From positions 161,541 through 225,540 of the forward strand of contig NZ_CP098363.1 of the NCBI RefSeq assembly GCF_030388245.1: a stretch of 64,000 nt of DNA. The letters run 5' to 3'. The DNA comes from Paracoccus sp. TOH. GTDB lineage: Bacteria; Pseudomonadota; Alphaproteobacteria; Rhodobacterales; Rhodobacteraceae. Position numbers and translations under genes: made by a program. The notes beneath the pieces are model-generated. The model did not search any database and was not told where the DNA came from. It worked only from the letters and a program-made list of their open reading frames with translations. This document shows, one piece after another, positions 1 to 8,468 of this stretch (the stretch's first letter is position 1; every line of letters starts with the position of its first letter).

Positions 1-2
1 TC

Positions 3-1127
3 CGCGACTGCGAAGCCGCTCAGGCCAGCGCGCTCGGCTTTCGCCTGCAGGAGATCGCGGGCAGGCCGTGGGAGCGGATTTACCCGCCAAGCTCCCTGCG
101 GCAGATCGAATCCTTCTTTGCCGAGCCGCATCGCGGGCCGATCGCAACCCGGCTTCACCTGCTGGATGCCGAAAGCCGGCTGGTCGAGGTGCAGGCCATC
201 GCGGAATTCGTCCGCGACGAGGCGGGTGAATTGCTGCTGCGCCTTTTCAAGTGGATCGAGGCGCCATTTCTGCAGGCGACGCTGCGCCAGGCCGAGGATC
301 TCGCTATCCTGTCGGATTTCGTGGCCAGTTCGGACGATCCGGGCTGGTGCGTGGAGTTCGACGAGCCGGTCGATCTTTCCGCCCCCGACCAGGAGGTGGT
401 GCGTCAGGTTTTTTCCAACCGCTGCAAGCTGCGCTTTTGCAATGCGGCCATGGGACGCTACTACCGGCTTCCCGAAGGCGAGGACATGAACGCCAAGCCG
501 TGGTCGCAGATATTCTCGCGCAATCCCGCCAACGAGCGTTTCATCCGCGAACTCATCCGCTGCAACTTCAACGGCAAGCGCATCATCTCCGTGGACATGC
601 GTTACGACGGCGTCAGCATGACGGTCGAGAACGACATCCGCAGTTTCATCCGCGGCAACCTGCTGTATCGCCTTTGGGGGACGGTCCGCGATGTCACGCA
701 TCACCTGTACAATACCGAAACGCTTCGCAAGCAGGTCTCGAACCTCGAGGATCTGCTGACCGCCATCCCGGATCCGCTGCTGGTGATCGGCGCCTCGGCC
801 ATGGTCATCCATACCAATGCCGCCGCCGAGGATCTGCTCGGACTGCCGGCGGAGCGGATTCTGGACCACCCTTACGATGACCTGATCGGCCCCGAGGCCG
901 GCAGCGCGCTGTTGCAGGAACTGCTTGCCGACAGCGTGACGCAGAGATTGCAGAGCCCGCTCGTCGCACAGATGATCGGGCGGGACGGCCCCCTTTCCGT
1001 CGAGGTAAGCGCCAGTCGCCTGGAGAACGGCGGCAACAGCTGCATCATCGTCAGCCTGCGCAGGATCGCCAGGCGCGGGCGGTGGCGCGACAAGGGCATG
1101 TCCTTGGCATTCCTGCAGGCCGAATAG
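3..1127 (+). CDS. PAS-domain sensory protein, 5' end outside window
   Basis: The frame is open from the left edge, so the true start lies upstream; about 374 residues are visible. A PAS fold is readable at roughly visible residues 250-330 (AIPDPLLVI, then HTNAAAEDLLGLPAE). An earlier stretch around FCNAAMGRYYRLPEGED looks like another PAS domain. No kinase, GGDEF or HTH domain follows, so output would have to be by protein contact. The next gene begins 14 bases downstream and is a PAS plus sigma-54 activator, followed by rpoN. I infer one signalling unit. The ligand cannot be told from sequence. Confidence 0.75.
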   Translation, partial: RDCEAAQASALGFRLQEIAGRPWERIYPPSSLRQIESFFAEPHRGPIATRLHLLDAESRLVEVQAIAEFVRDEAGELLLRLFKWIEAPFLQATLRQAEDLAILSDFVASSDDPGWCVEFDEPVDLSAPDQEVVRQVFSNRCKLRFCNAAMGRYYRLPEGEDMNAKPWSQIFSRNPANERFIRELIRCNFNGKRIISVDMRYDGVSMTVENDIRSFIRGNLLYRLWGTVRDVTHHLYNTETLRKQVSNLEDLLTAIPDPLLVIGASAMVIHTNAAAEDLLGLPAERILDHPYDDLIGPEAGSALLQELLADSVTQRLQSPLVAQMIGRDGPLSVEVSASRLENGGNSCIIVSLRRIARRGRWRDKGMSLAFLQAE

Positions 1128-1141
1128 TGCAAGGACACAGC

Positions 1142-2518
1142 ATGAAGCAGACCGCGCAAGCTAGCAGCCCGCAGGTATCGGCCACGGCATCCGTTCTGCG
1201 CGGCCTGATGGCCTTGCCCGACGGGATCCTCTGCGTCGCCTCCGACCGCCGCGTCATCTTTCTCAACCCGGAGGCGGCGTCGATGCTGGGCGTCCGGGCG
1301 ACCGAGCTGGTCGGACAGGATTTCAGCCATCTGGGACGCCTGGGCGGCTATGACGACTGGTCGCCGGTCCTGGGCGCCGTGGCCGAGCGGATGAACGGCG
1401 AGTTCCTGCTGCGCAGCGGCCTTCGTTCCGCGCTTCTGGTCACGGTGCGGCGCGCGGCGCCCGACAACCAGGCCATGGTGCTGCAACTGCGCGATCTCGA
1501 GGTCTTCGACCATGCGCGCAGACGCGCCTCGGGGGTGCAGATGCCGCGCGAAAGCAGCGGCAGCAACCGCAAGATGCGCCCGGATTTCGCCAAGCAGCGG
1601 CAGATCTCGCGCTATCTCGACACCATCATGTCGCGCGGCGAGCGGGCGCTGCTGCATGGCGCGGGGGTGCTGATCTCGGGCGAAAGCGGCGTCGGCAAGA
1701 CCGAGGTGGCGCGCTATCTGCACGGCTATATCAGCGAGCCGAGCAATCCCTTCGTGGTCGTGAACTGCGCGGCGATCCCCGAAACCCTGTTCGAGACCGA
1801 GCTGTTCGGCTATGAAAAGGGCGCGTTCACCGGCGCGCTCAATACCGGGAAGAAGGGCCTGATCGAACAGGCCGACGGCGGCACCCTGTTCCTGGACGAG
1901 GTGGGCGAGATCCCGCTTCAGCTTCAGGCCAAGCTGCTGTCCTTCCTCGAGGAGCGCACGATCCAGAGGGTCGGGGGCGAACGCCAGAAAGCCGTCAACG
2001 TGCGGCTGATCTCGGCCACCAACCGCGACCTGAAGGCGATGGTCGCCGAAGATCGCTTCCGGCTGGATCTCTATTTCCGCCTCACGGTGGTCGAACTGGC
2101 GATGCAGCCGCTGCGCGAGACGCGCGAACTTATCCCCCATCTCATCGAGCGTTTCACCCAGTTCCTCAACCAGCGCCTGCAGGAGCCGATGCGGATCGGC
2201 CCGCGATTGCTTCAGGTGCTGAACGACTATGATTATCCGGGAAACGTGCGCGAGCTCTACAACATCCTGCAACAGGTGGTCGTGCTGGGCGAGGACGAGG
2301 TGCTGGCGCGGCTCGACGCGCCGCAATCGCGCGGCGGGGCAGGGGATGCCGATGCCGACGCGCCCGAGGTCGCGCGGAGCCTCAAGGAAATGGTCGCGGA
2401 ATACGAGCGCGGCCTGATCGAGCAGGCGATCCGCCGGCACGGCAGCAAGAGACGGGCGGCGGCGGCCCTGAACGTTGACATCGGTACCATCGTCCGCAAG
2501 ACCAGGGTAAGCTCCTGA
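1142..2518 (+). CDS. Sigma-54-dependent transcriptional activator (PAS-AAA+-Fis HTH)
   Basis: Bacterial enhancer-binding protein of 458 residues that would hydrolyse ATP to open sigma-54 promoters. An N-terminal PAS domain (LPDGILCVAS, then NPEAASMLGVRATEL) is followed by the AAA+ domain with Walker A GESGVGKTE at residues 180-188, the sigma-54 contact loop GAFTGA at 227-232 and Walker B FLDEVGE at 250-256. A Fis-type helix-turn-helix ends the chain (KRRAAAALNVDIGTIVRK). There is no receiver domain, so it is not a response regulator. ATG 1142 is preferred to an in-frame GTG at 1082, which lies inside the upstream gene. One base separates its stop from the rpoN start. Confidence 0.9.
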   Translation: MKQTAQASSPQVSATASVLRGLMALPDGILCVASDRRVIFLNPEAASMLGVRATELVGQDFSHLGRLGGYDDWSPVLGAVAERMNGEFLLRSGLRSALLVTVRRAAPDNQAMVLQLRDLEVFDHARRRASGVQMPRESSGSNRKMRPDFAKQRQISRYLDTIMSRGERALLHGAGVLISGESGVGKTEVARYLHGYISEPSNPFVVVNCAAIPETLFETELFGYEKGAFTGALNTGKKGLIEQADGGTLFLDEVGEIPLQLQAKLLSFLEERTIQRVGGERQKAVNVRLISATNRDLKAMVAEDRFRLDLYFRLTVVELAMQPLRETRELIPHLIERFTQFLNQRLQEPMRIGPRLLQVLNDYDYPGNVRELYNILQQVVVLGEDEVLARLDAPQSRGGAGDADADAPEVARSLKEMVAEYERGLIEQAIRRHGSKRRAAAALNVDIGTIVRKTRVSS

Positions 2519-2519
2519 C

Positions 2520-3839
2520 ATGCAGAAGCGCGCGATTCAGGTCGGTTACTCCGTCTCGGCCCAGGTGCGGCCGCTTATCAACATCACCCCGGAGTTGCGG
2601 CAGGCCATCGCGCTGCTTCAGATGGATGCCGGCGAACTTGGGGGATTCCTGGCCGAGCAGGCGGCCCGGAACCCGTTCCTGCGCCTGCGCCTGCCCGGCC
2701 ACGGATCGTCCTCGCATCATGCCCGCACCGATCCGGCCCAGGATTTGCCGGCGGACGGAACCAGCCTCATCGCCCATGTGCTGGACCAGCTTCGCTTCTG
2801 CCGCATCGAGCCGAACGAGCGCCATGCGGCCCAGATCCTGATAGACGCCCTTTCGCCCTCGGGCTGGCTGGAGCGCGGCCTGGACGAACTGGCGCAGGAT
2901 CACGCCGTGCCGTCGGCGCGTCTCGAAACCGTCCTGAAGAAGCTGCAGACGATGGAGCCGACCGGGCTCTTTGCCCGCGACCTGGCCGATTGCCTGCGCC
3001 TGCAGCTGGCCGAGCGCGGCCAGATGGACCCGGCCGCCGCCAGCGTGCTGGCCGCGCTCGGGGTGCTGGCGACCGGCGGCGATCAGGCGCTGGCGGCAGA
3101 GACCGGCCTGCCGCTGTGCGAGGTGCGGCGGGTGCTGGCGCTTTTGCGGCAGCTGGATCCGAAGCCGGGCGGCGGCTTCACCTTCGATCCCCCGCGCCAG
3201 ATCGTGCCCGATCTGATCCTCGAACGCCGGGACGGGAACTGGCATGTTGCGATGAATCGCTCGCTTCTTCCCGATCTGCGCGTCGATGGCTCGCTGTTCG
3301 GAAAGCTTGGCCCCGAGGCGCGGCGGGACATGCGCGCCGCCTATGGCACCGCCCGCTGGATCGTCGAGGCCGTGGAACGGCGCCACCGGACGGTGCTGCG
3401 CATCGGCGCCGCGCTGGTCCATCATCAATCCGGCTATTTCGATCATGGTCCCGCCGGCCTGAGCCCGCTGTCGCAGCGAACCGTGGCCGAAAACCTCGGG
3501 CTGAGCGAAAGCACGGTCAGCCGGGTGGTGAACTCGGTCCATCTTCAGGCGCCGGACCGTATCGTCGCCCTGAAAACCCTGTTCGTGAAGCAGATCGCGC
3601 CCGCCTCGGCCGGCAAGCCTCTTACCACGCTGCAGCTTTGCCAGGAGATTCAGGCGCTGCTTGGACCGGCGGCGCCGGCCGAGCCGCTGACCGATTCCCG
3701 GATTACGCAGATCCTCAATGAACGCGGTTTTTCCATCGCGCGGCGCACGGTGGCGAAATATCGCGCGCTCTGCGGCATTCCCTGCGTCAAGGACCGCCAG
3801 CGGCCGCCATCCGGGAGCCTGTTCCTGGCCGGGACGTGA
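2520..3839 (+). CDS. rpoN: RNA polymerase sigma-54 factor (RpoN), paralogue linked to its activator
   Basis: Sigma-54 of 439 residues, which directs RNA polymerase to -24/-12 promoters. The N-terminal region I carries the expected pattern (LRQAIALLQMDAGELGGFL), the central core-binding domain follows, and the signature RpoN box ARRTVAKYR lies near residues 407-415. A tail of about 20 residues extends past the box. Lab-strain rpoN genes are usually followed by hpf/ptsN and lack a linked activator. Here the gene follows an activator and a PAS sensor, as in alphaproteobacteria with several specialised rpoN copies. I infer a dedicated rather than housekeeping sigma-54. Confidence 0.9.
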   Translation: MQKRAIQVGYSVSAQVRPLINITPELRQAIALLQMDAGELGGFLAEQAARNPFLRLRLPGHGSSSHHARTDPAQDLPADGTSLIAHVLDQLRFCRIEPNERHAAQILIDALSPSGWLERGLDELAQDHAVPSARLETVLKKLQTMEPTGLFARDLADCLRLQLAERGQMDPAAASVLAALGVLATGGDQALAAETGLPLCEVRRVLALLRQLDPKPGGGFTFDPPRQIVPDLILERRDGNWHVAMNRSLLPDLRVDGSLFGKLGPEARRDMRAAYGTARWIVEAVERRHRTVLRIGAALVHHQSGYFDHGPAGLSPLSQRTVAENLGLSESTVSRVVNSVHLQAPDRIVALKTLFVKQIAPASAGKPLTTLQLCQEIQALLGPAAPAEPLTDSRITQILNERGFSIARRTVAKYRALCGIPCVKDRQRPPSGSLFLAGT

Positions 3840-3993
3840 CGCGCCGGCGCAGGCCGCGCCGAGCCACGGGCATGCGTGATGATCGACGGCGCAGAGGCCG
3901 GGCGCTGTTTCCCGCCGGCGGCACAGGTGATCGACGGAGAGTCGCATCCCCGCGGCGTGAAGGGGTCACCCCCCACGCCGCCGCGGCGCCGTC

Positions 3994-4209
3994 TTAACTG
4001 CCTTCGGGCGGGGCGAAGGCCATTACATGGCCGCCCGTATCGGCCGATTGTGCGCCGCCGACATGCACCACGATGAATTGCCTGCCGCTGGCCGGGGAGA
4101 CATAGCTCATCGGGTCTCCGCCGGCGTCCGGCCCCCATGGGTCCAGTCGCCCGGTGCCCGATCCGTCCCGGCGGCACCGCCTTACAAAGCCATCGAGGGC
4201 ATCGCGTAA
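3994..4209 (-). pseudogene. Remnant of PQQ-dependent dehydrogenase C-terminus
   Basis: On the minus strand, from the stop at 3994-3996 back to about 4209, the reading is like the end of membrane quinoprotein (glucose/quinate-type) dehydrogenases: DPMSYVSPASGRQFIVVHVGG, then GGHVMAFAPPEGS and stop. Upstream the frame meets a stop and no further dehydrogenase sequence is recognisable, so only the last blade and tail survive. The rest of 3840-4495 holds no gene I can support. Confidence 0.5.
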
Positions 4210-4495
4210 TCAGCACTCGATCCTGGGCGGCGATGCGGGTGGCCAAGCCCTTCGAGCCATCGGGAACAGCCAGCATGATAGCCATACCCGCATTGCCTGC
4301 GCCACGACAGATTCACATCACCCCTGGCGCTATGAAAAGAGGCAAGGCAGCATGGCCGCCTGGCCTGCGACCGGCCTCCGCAGACGCTGCCATGCCGGGC
4401 CGATACGCTGGCGTCGCTGCTGCCAGAACCGGCAGATTCCGCTTGCGCCGTGCCGGAGTGCGAATTAATCCGCCAAGACCCGCCTCGACGGGCCG

Positions 4496-4583
4496 GGAGG
4501 AGTGGCCGAGTGGTTTAAGGCAGCGGTCTTGAAAACCGCCGATGGGCAACCATCCGTGGGTTCGAATCCCACTTCCTCCGCCA
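4496..4583 (+). tRNA. tRNA-Ser (anticodon UGA)
   Basis: The acceptor stem GGAGGAG (4496-4502) pairs with TTCCTCC, followed by discriminator G and encoded CCA (4581-4583). The anticodon arm reads GCGGTCT-TGA-AAACCGC, giving UGA; the long variable arm and GTTCGAATCC T-loop are typical of tRNA-Ser. The 3' end is the junction with the integrated island, whose recombinase gene runs antisense into the tRNA. Confidence 0.95.
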
Positions 4584-5853
4584 TTTCAGACCGCCTCTGG
4601 GCACGCCAATCGCCGCCGATTGCCGCCCTTGTCCGGCAATAAGCGTCCTTAGCAGTTCCGTCTTCGAGCCCATGAGGCGGATCGCGTCGTCTCCAACCTC
4701 GACACGCTGGGCCAGCGAGCGCAGGTGATCCCGCCGATAGCCGCCCTCCCGGCCTCGGATGCGCTCGCGGGCGCGGCGGGTGAATCCCTCGATCATCGTC
4801 GGGCTGATGGCGCTCTGGCCGGGACTGTCGAGCAGCGCTTGCGCGCGGTCCGCGTCGGCCCGCGCCTGATCGCGGATGACCTTGAGGCCGGCGATGCGCT
4901 CCTTGAGCGACAGGTCGTCCAAATCGGCGACGCCAGCCTCGATGGCGTCGTAGAGGCGCTTGAGGCGCATTTCCGATTCGGTCGCGCGGCGCTGTAGCTC
5001 GGCGATGTGATCGCGGCGGCGTTCCGCCTGATCCGAGCGGCGGCCGAGGACGCTGCCCAGCAAGTCCTCCAGCCGATCGGGATCGAGCAAGCGATCCTCG
5101 ATATGGCTGACAATCATCTTGTCCAGCTTGTCCATGGGGATCGCCCGGCCCTTGCAGCCGGTCTCGCCCTGCCGGGCCTTGATTGAGCAGGCATAGTAGC
5201 GGTAGCGGCCGCCCTTGCCGGTGCGGATCGTCATCGCGCCTCCGCAATTGCCGCAATAGCAGATGCCCGTGAGCAGGGTCGGGCCGATCACGACGCGCGC
5301 GGGAAGCTCGGTCTTCGGATTACGGGCCTGCAAGCGCTGCTGGATGGTCTCGAAGGTCTCGCGGTCGATGATCGGCGGCACCGCGACGATGACGATGTCT
5401 TCGGAGGACTGCGCGTCGTTGTGCTTGCTGCGCTTCCCCCATTCGTGCTCGCCGATATAGGTGCGGCGGGTCAGGATGCGGTGAACCTGCCCGATGCCCC
5501 AGCGCCCGCCGTCGCGGGTGAAGATGCCCTTGGCGTTGAGATATTTGACGATGGCCTTCACGCCCATCTGGCCGCTGTCGCCCTCGCCCTCCAGGGCAAG
5601 GCGGTAGATCAGCCGGATCGTGTCGGCGTGCAGCGGGTCGATTTCGAGCTTCTTCTTGGTCTTCGTTCCGCGCTGCTCGCCCGCGACGACGCGGTAGCCG
5701 ATGGGCGGCAGCGCGCCGTTTCAGAAGCCTTGGCGGACGTTCTCCTTCAAGGCGCGGGTGACATGCTTGCCGTTCTCCTTCGACTGGTATTCGTCGAAGA
5801 GCGCCATGATCCGGCGCATCATGTCGTGGATCGGATCGTCGCCCAGCTCCTGC
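4515..5853 (-). pseudogene. Large serine recombinase of the outer island, C-terminal part
   Basis: C-terminal part of a large serine recombinase: it begins in the linker after the catalytic domain (ELGDDPIHDMMRRIMALFDEY), then the recombinase domain, the zinc-ribbon (CYCGNCGGAM ... YYACSIKARQGETGC) and a coiled coil. An in-frame TGA (plus-strand 5721-5723) replaces the expected Trp in QGF-W-NGALPPIGYR. The catalytic N-terminal part lies 10 kb away at 15984-16335, separated by the nested element. The 3' end runs antisense into tRNA-Ser and uses a TAA inside it (4515-4517), giving the tail KWRRKWDSNPRMVAH. It cannot be functional as it stands. Confidence 0.88.
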
Positions 5854-5870
5854 CAGATGGCACTTCCAGC
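5840..5870. other. Left attachment junction of nested element
   Basis: Host recombinase sequence (GCCCAGCTCCTGC) ends at 5853 and element sequence (CAGATGGCACTTCC) begins. The shared core is TGC. Element arms CAGATGGC here and GCATCTTG at the other end form an imperfect dyad, as serine-integrase attP sites do. A short open frame starting at ATG 5934 (MKWYVAPDPLPYAQMGMV, minus strand) runs into this junction and has no recognisable function. Confidence 0.65.
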
Positions 5871-5934
5871 ATAAATCGATCACCATCCCCATTTGAGCAT
5901 AGGGAAGAGGATCGGGCGCGACATACCACTTCAT

Positions 5935-6736
5935 TCAAGGGTTGCCCATCCAGCGCTGCCCATCTGCTTTGATGGGATAGTGCAGCAGCAGCCGATAACC
6001 GCCGCGCATCATCATGGTAGCGTGGGCGACGAGGCGGCGCGTCTTGTTCTTAAGCGGATCGACTTCCCAATCCTGTTTGTTGCCGCTGAATCCAAGTAGC
6101 GCTTCGGCGATGGTGCGGTAGCTTTCGCCGTGCAGGCGGGCGTCGAGCGCACGCAGGGATAGGACGTGCCATTGGCGGAGTTGGGCGGGCATGACCCGAA
6201 ACTCCGGCCCCGGCCGGCGGCCTTCGATCGAGCGCCAGAACCGCCGGGCAGCATGGGATCGCAGTTCGTAGAAGGCACCCGAAGGCAAAAACGTGCCGTA
6301 GAAGGCTGCGGTATCGGGAGCACCGCGGGGCAGCCACAATTGATGCGCGATGCCATCGGCCCGCCAGATGCCGTGCCAACCATCAGCCGCGCGGCGCAGA
6401 TCGAGACCTTCGAGGTGGGCGAGCTTGATTGTCGGACCACTCGCGTCGGTTATATGCGCCACGGGCAGCAGCATGAAGGCATTCGGATGTACGCGCGGCG
6501 ACCAGAGCGGAGCTTGCCGATCAGCCGCCGTGTCCGGGTCACTCGGGAAACAGCAACCCCCAGCGATGCGCAAACGATTCCAGTTGCTGCGCATCCTGTC
6601 TGCCGGTCAACGCCAATGTCTGGCAGTCATGGCGATATTCGTCGTTGCGGCGCAGATATTCCCAAGCAAAGCCGGAGGCATCAAGCTGCCAAATGTATCC
6701 GTAGGCCGCATTGTGCCACCACTCTATATGCAGCAT
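5935..6736 (-). CDS. FseA-like DUF6499/DUF2285 regulator in two overlapping frames (+1 frameshift)
   Basis: The first frame (ATG 6736) encodes a DUF6499-type domain of 65 residues (IWQLDASGFAWEYLRRN) and stops at TGA 6539-6541 after RWGLLFPE. The second frame, +1 relative to it, continues as SDPDTAADRQAPLW and carries a complete DUF2285 domain (AQLRQWHVLSLRALDARLHG, then GYRTIAEALLG-like text) to the stop at 5935. In homologues the two domains are joined, and the join falls at the shift. In ICEMlSym of Mesorhizobium, FseA is made by programmed +1 frameshifting of two such frames and activates excision. I infer the same role here. A simple mutation is the alternative. Confidence 0.7.
6539..6550 (-). 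other. Candidate +1 ribosomal frameshift site
   Basis: On the minus strand the sequence reads TTT CCC GAG TGA. Pro-tRNA on CCC could re-pair on CCG one base ahead, and the TGA one codon later would give the pause. The +1 frame then reads AGT GAC CCG into the DUF2285 domain. Confidence 0.55.
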
Positions 6737-6763
6737 GGCGTCACCGCTCCATGCTGCAACCTG

Positions 6764-6852
6764 ATTGGATCAGCGACACGAGAGGAATACGCGACCGGGT
6801 ATGGTCGGCATTCCCCATTGATGGTTTACCATCGGTGCTGAATGCCGCCGCT
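6764..6852 (-). pseudogene. Remnant of the 5' end of a LysR-type gene
   Basis: On the minus strand the text QRRHSAP, then GMPT, then (after an indel) SRIPLVSLIQ matches the unusual N-terminal extension of the two LysR genes at 30909-31877 and 35098-36078 (RRHSAPMIDRQRGMPT, GSRIPLVALIQ). Nothing beyond this survives. It lies next to the tetR-doxX pair, suggesting that pair was also once bordered by a LysR gene. Confidence 0.6.
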
Positions 6853-6974
6853 GTCACATCGCTACCCACGCTCGATTGTTCGGCGGTGCTTGACGTGAAG
6901 CCGCTGGATAAAACTGGCGTAGATCATCGTATTTTTCCTTTCCGCTGAATAGCTGCGGCTAAATAACAATCCGA

Positions 6975-7616
6975 CTAACAGGCGCGTTTCCCATACAGCC
7001 GCATAAACAGACAAACGCCACGCTGCGCACGTTCTTCAATTTCATGCGGATTGAGAGGCGGACGAACGCGAAGGTTGATTTCGACACCGACAAAGCCAAG
7101 CCAGAGCCCTCTCAAATCTCCGGCCGCCGCATGTGGGGATTCAATAACCAGTTGCCCGGCTTCCACCGCTTTGCTGATGATCGCCGTCAATTCCGCGTAA
7201 CCTCTGCCGGGACCGGCAAAGAAAAGACGTTGGGCAAGATCGGGGGATATTTCGGACGCCTCCACGATGAGTCTGTCCCAGCCGTAAAGCCGTCTTTCAT
7301 TGATAAAGGTAAGGTATCGGATGCCGAACGCACGCAGCGTCGGCTCCAAAGAAAGATCGCCTCCATCATAGTCAGTCTTGTCTAAATGGATTCGTTCTGC
7401 TTCGCGGGAAAGAACGGCTTCGATCAGCGCCTGCTTGTCCAAAAAATTCGCGTAGAGCGTCGCTTTCGACACGCCTGCCTTTTCGAGCACGCTCTCTGTC
7501 GTGACGCCCATTCCGTGAGCGAGAAGAAGGTCTCTTGTGGCGTCCAGCAAGGCTTCGCGTTTGGCCGGGTCTTTTGGTCGACCGCGCGGTGTTCTGGAAT
7601 TGGCTGGCGGCGGCAT
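6975..7616 (-). CDS. TetR/AcrR-family repressor
   Basis: A 213-residue TetR-type regulator. The N-terminal helix-turn-helix is clear (LEKAGVSKATLYANFLDKQAL near residues 40-60), and the C-terminal ligand domain is variable as usual. It starts 6 bases after the stop of the doxX-like gene, so the two form one transcript. An inverted repeat at 8060-8089 in front of doxX is a likely operator, giving autoregulation of the pair. The inducer is unknown. Confidence 0.88.
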   Translation of the reverse strand: MPPPANSRTPRGRPKDPAKREALLDATRDLLLAHGMGVTTESVLEKAGVSKATLYANFLDKQALIEAVLSREAERIHLDKTDYDGGDLSLEPTLRAFGIRYLTFINERRLYGWDRLIVEASEISPDLAQRLFFAGPGRGYAELTAIISKAVEAGQLVIESPHAAAGDLRGLWLGFVGVEINLRVRPPLNPHEIEERAQRGVCLFMRLYGKRAC

Positions 7617-7622
7617 TGATCG

Positions 7623-8027
7623 TCAACCCTTAGTCAGAAGGATCGCGGCAAGCAGAAGGCCGCCAACTACAGTGATGTGCTCAAGCACGAAATGAAGCTC
7701 TTGCGTTCGGCGCGGCTGAGGAAATTTCCAAAAGGCGTGACCATAAGGAATGGTCAGCAGTGTAAACACGCCGAGCATCCCGGCACCGAACCAGCCCAAG
7801 CCACTGACATTCGTAATCAACAAGACCGATCCAACGAGTTGAAGCAGGATTGTTAGCACAGCGAAAAATTTCGGGAACGGCAATGAAACCCTCTTCATAG
7901 CCTCCACGAAGGCTGGAAAGTTCGTGATCCCTAGAATGACCTCGCTCCAAAACAGTGTCGTGAGGATGACACGCGCCACAACGAAGGTCGCCGGGTGGTC
8001 AAGCAGGGTGGAAATCAGCGGGGGCAT
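7623..8027 (-). CDS. DoxX-family membrane protein
   Basis: Small integral membrane protein of 134 residues with four predicted helices (VVARVILTTLFWSEVILGI, FFAVLTILLQLVGSVLLI, GAGMLGVFTLLTIPYGHAF, and the C-terminal VVGGLLLAAILL). This is the DoxX/DUF6632-like pattern often linked to redox or quinone stress. The start at 8027 is chosen because GGAGT lies just upstream and a longer upstream reading has no family similarity. It is co-transcribed with the TetR gene. Function beyond family membership is not known. Confidence 0.8.
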   Translation of the reverse strand: MPPLISTLLDHPATFVVARVILTTLFWSEVILGITNFPAFVEAMKRVSLPFPKFFAVLTILLQLVGSVLLITNVSGLGWFGAGMLGVFTLLTIPYGHAFWKFPQPRRTQELHFVLEHITVVGGLLLAAILLTKG

Positions 8028-8059
8028 GACAGGACTCCGTGTATGGCAGCATGTCATCC

Positions 8060-8089
8060 TATTTACCATACTAATCGGTCTGGTAAATA
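8060..8089. promoter_or_regulatory. Inverted repeat, likely TetR operator
   Basis: TATTTACCA (8060-8068) and TGGTAAATA (8081-8089) are perfect inverted arms separated by 12 bases, about 30 bases upstream of the doxX start. Position and symmetry suit a TetR dimer. Confidence 0.55.
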
Positions 8090-8131
8090 TAAAACCACGT
8101 GTCATAGGAAAAATCGTGCCAGAAAGCTGTT

Positions 8132-8197
8132 GCGCGGCGTTGCCGCGCGATGGCGGGCGACGCTGCGATATGTGGGGTCTCCGCGTCGCCCGCCATC
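8132..8197. terminator. Two adjacent strong hairpins downstream of traD
   Basis: GCGCGGC-GTT-GCCGCGC (8132-8148) is followed at once by a perfect 15-bp inverted repeat, GATGGCGGGCGACGC (8149-8163) and its complement (8183-8197), around a 19-base loop. They lie just 3' of the traD stop on the minus strand. A transcription stop is likely, though there is no T-run, so another structural role is possible. Confidence 0.5.
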
Positions 8198-8215
8198 GGG
8201 TCTCGTCCGGTCCTG

Positions 8216-8467
8216 CTACGACCGCGACGTGGTGACGTTGGACGTTTCCTGTTCTGCCGCGAACGCCTCTTTCCCCATTCCGGCCCACAGGCTTCGTGCG
8301 CGTTTGCCGTCCTCGCTGTTGAGCTTGTCGGCCATCCACAGCAGCGCGCCGTAGATGGTAGCCCGGTCGTCGCCAGTCAGGTCCACGATACCCGCTTTGA
8401 CGACGAGACCGCCAAGTTCGATCAGGTGCCGCGTGCGCTTGCGGCGTTCAACCTGCCATGTGCGCAT
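8216..8467 (-). CDS. traD: Conjugal transfer protein TraD (Ti-type)
   Basis: An 83-residue accessory transfer protein matching the short TraD of Ti/Sym plasmids and related elements: MRTWQVERRKRTRHLIELGG, then DLTGDDRATIYGALLWMAD. It is thought to act with TraC at the relaxosome. The start is set at MRTWQ because that is where the family begins; the open frame extends further upstream into traC. It directly follows traC. The usual third gene of the cluster, traG, is missing here but present in the outer island at 28764-30770. Confidence 0.85.
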   Translation of the reverse strand: MRTWQVERRKRTRHLIELGGLVVKAGIVDLTGDDRATIYGALLWMADKLNSEDGKRARSLWAGMGKEAFAAEQETSNVTTSRS

Positions 8468-8468
8468 C

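Noticed and set aside
872..3947. Long minus-strand open frames opposite the sigma-54 activator and rpoN
   Set aside because: Their translations are low-complexity Arg/His/Leu/Gln text with no domain, and they lie opposite genes with clear motifs. They are by-products of high GC.
4137..4532. A plus-strand open frame across 4137-4532 before and into tRNA-Ser
   Set aside because: It has no ribosome site, runs into the tRNA and overlaps the dehydrogenase remnant on the other strand.
4465..5256. Alternative minus-strand frame ending with EEVGFEPT-type text
   Set aside because: That text is a known artefact of reading a tRNA gene antisense; the true recombinase frame is the neighbouring one.
8058..8070. 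TCCTATTTACC before doxX as a fourth copy of the transfer motif
   Set aside because: It lacks the GCCG end of the motif and is better explained as one arm of the TATTTACCA/TGGTAAATA operator.
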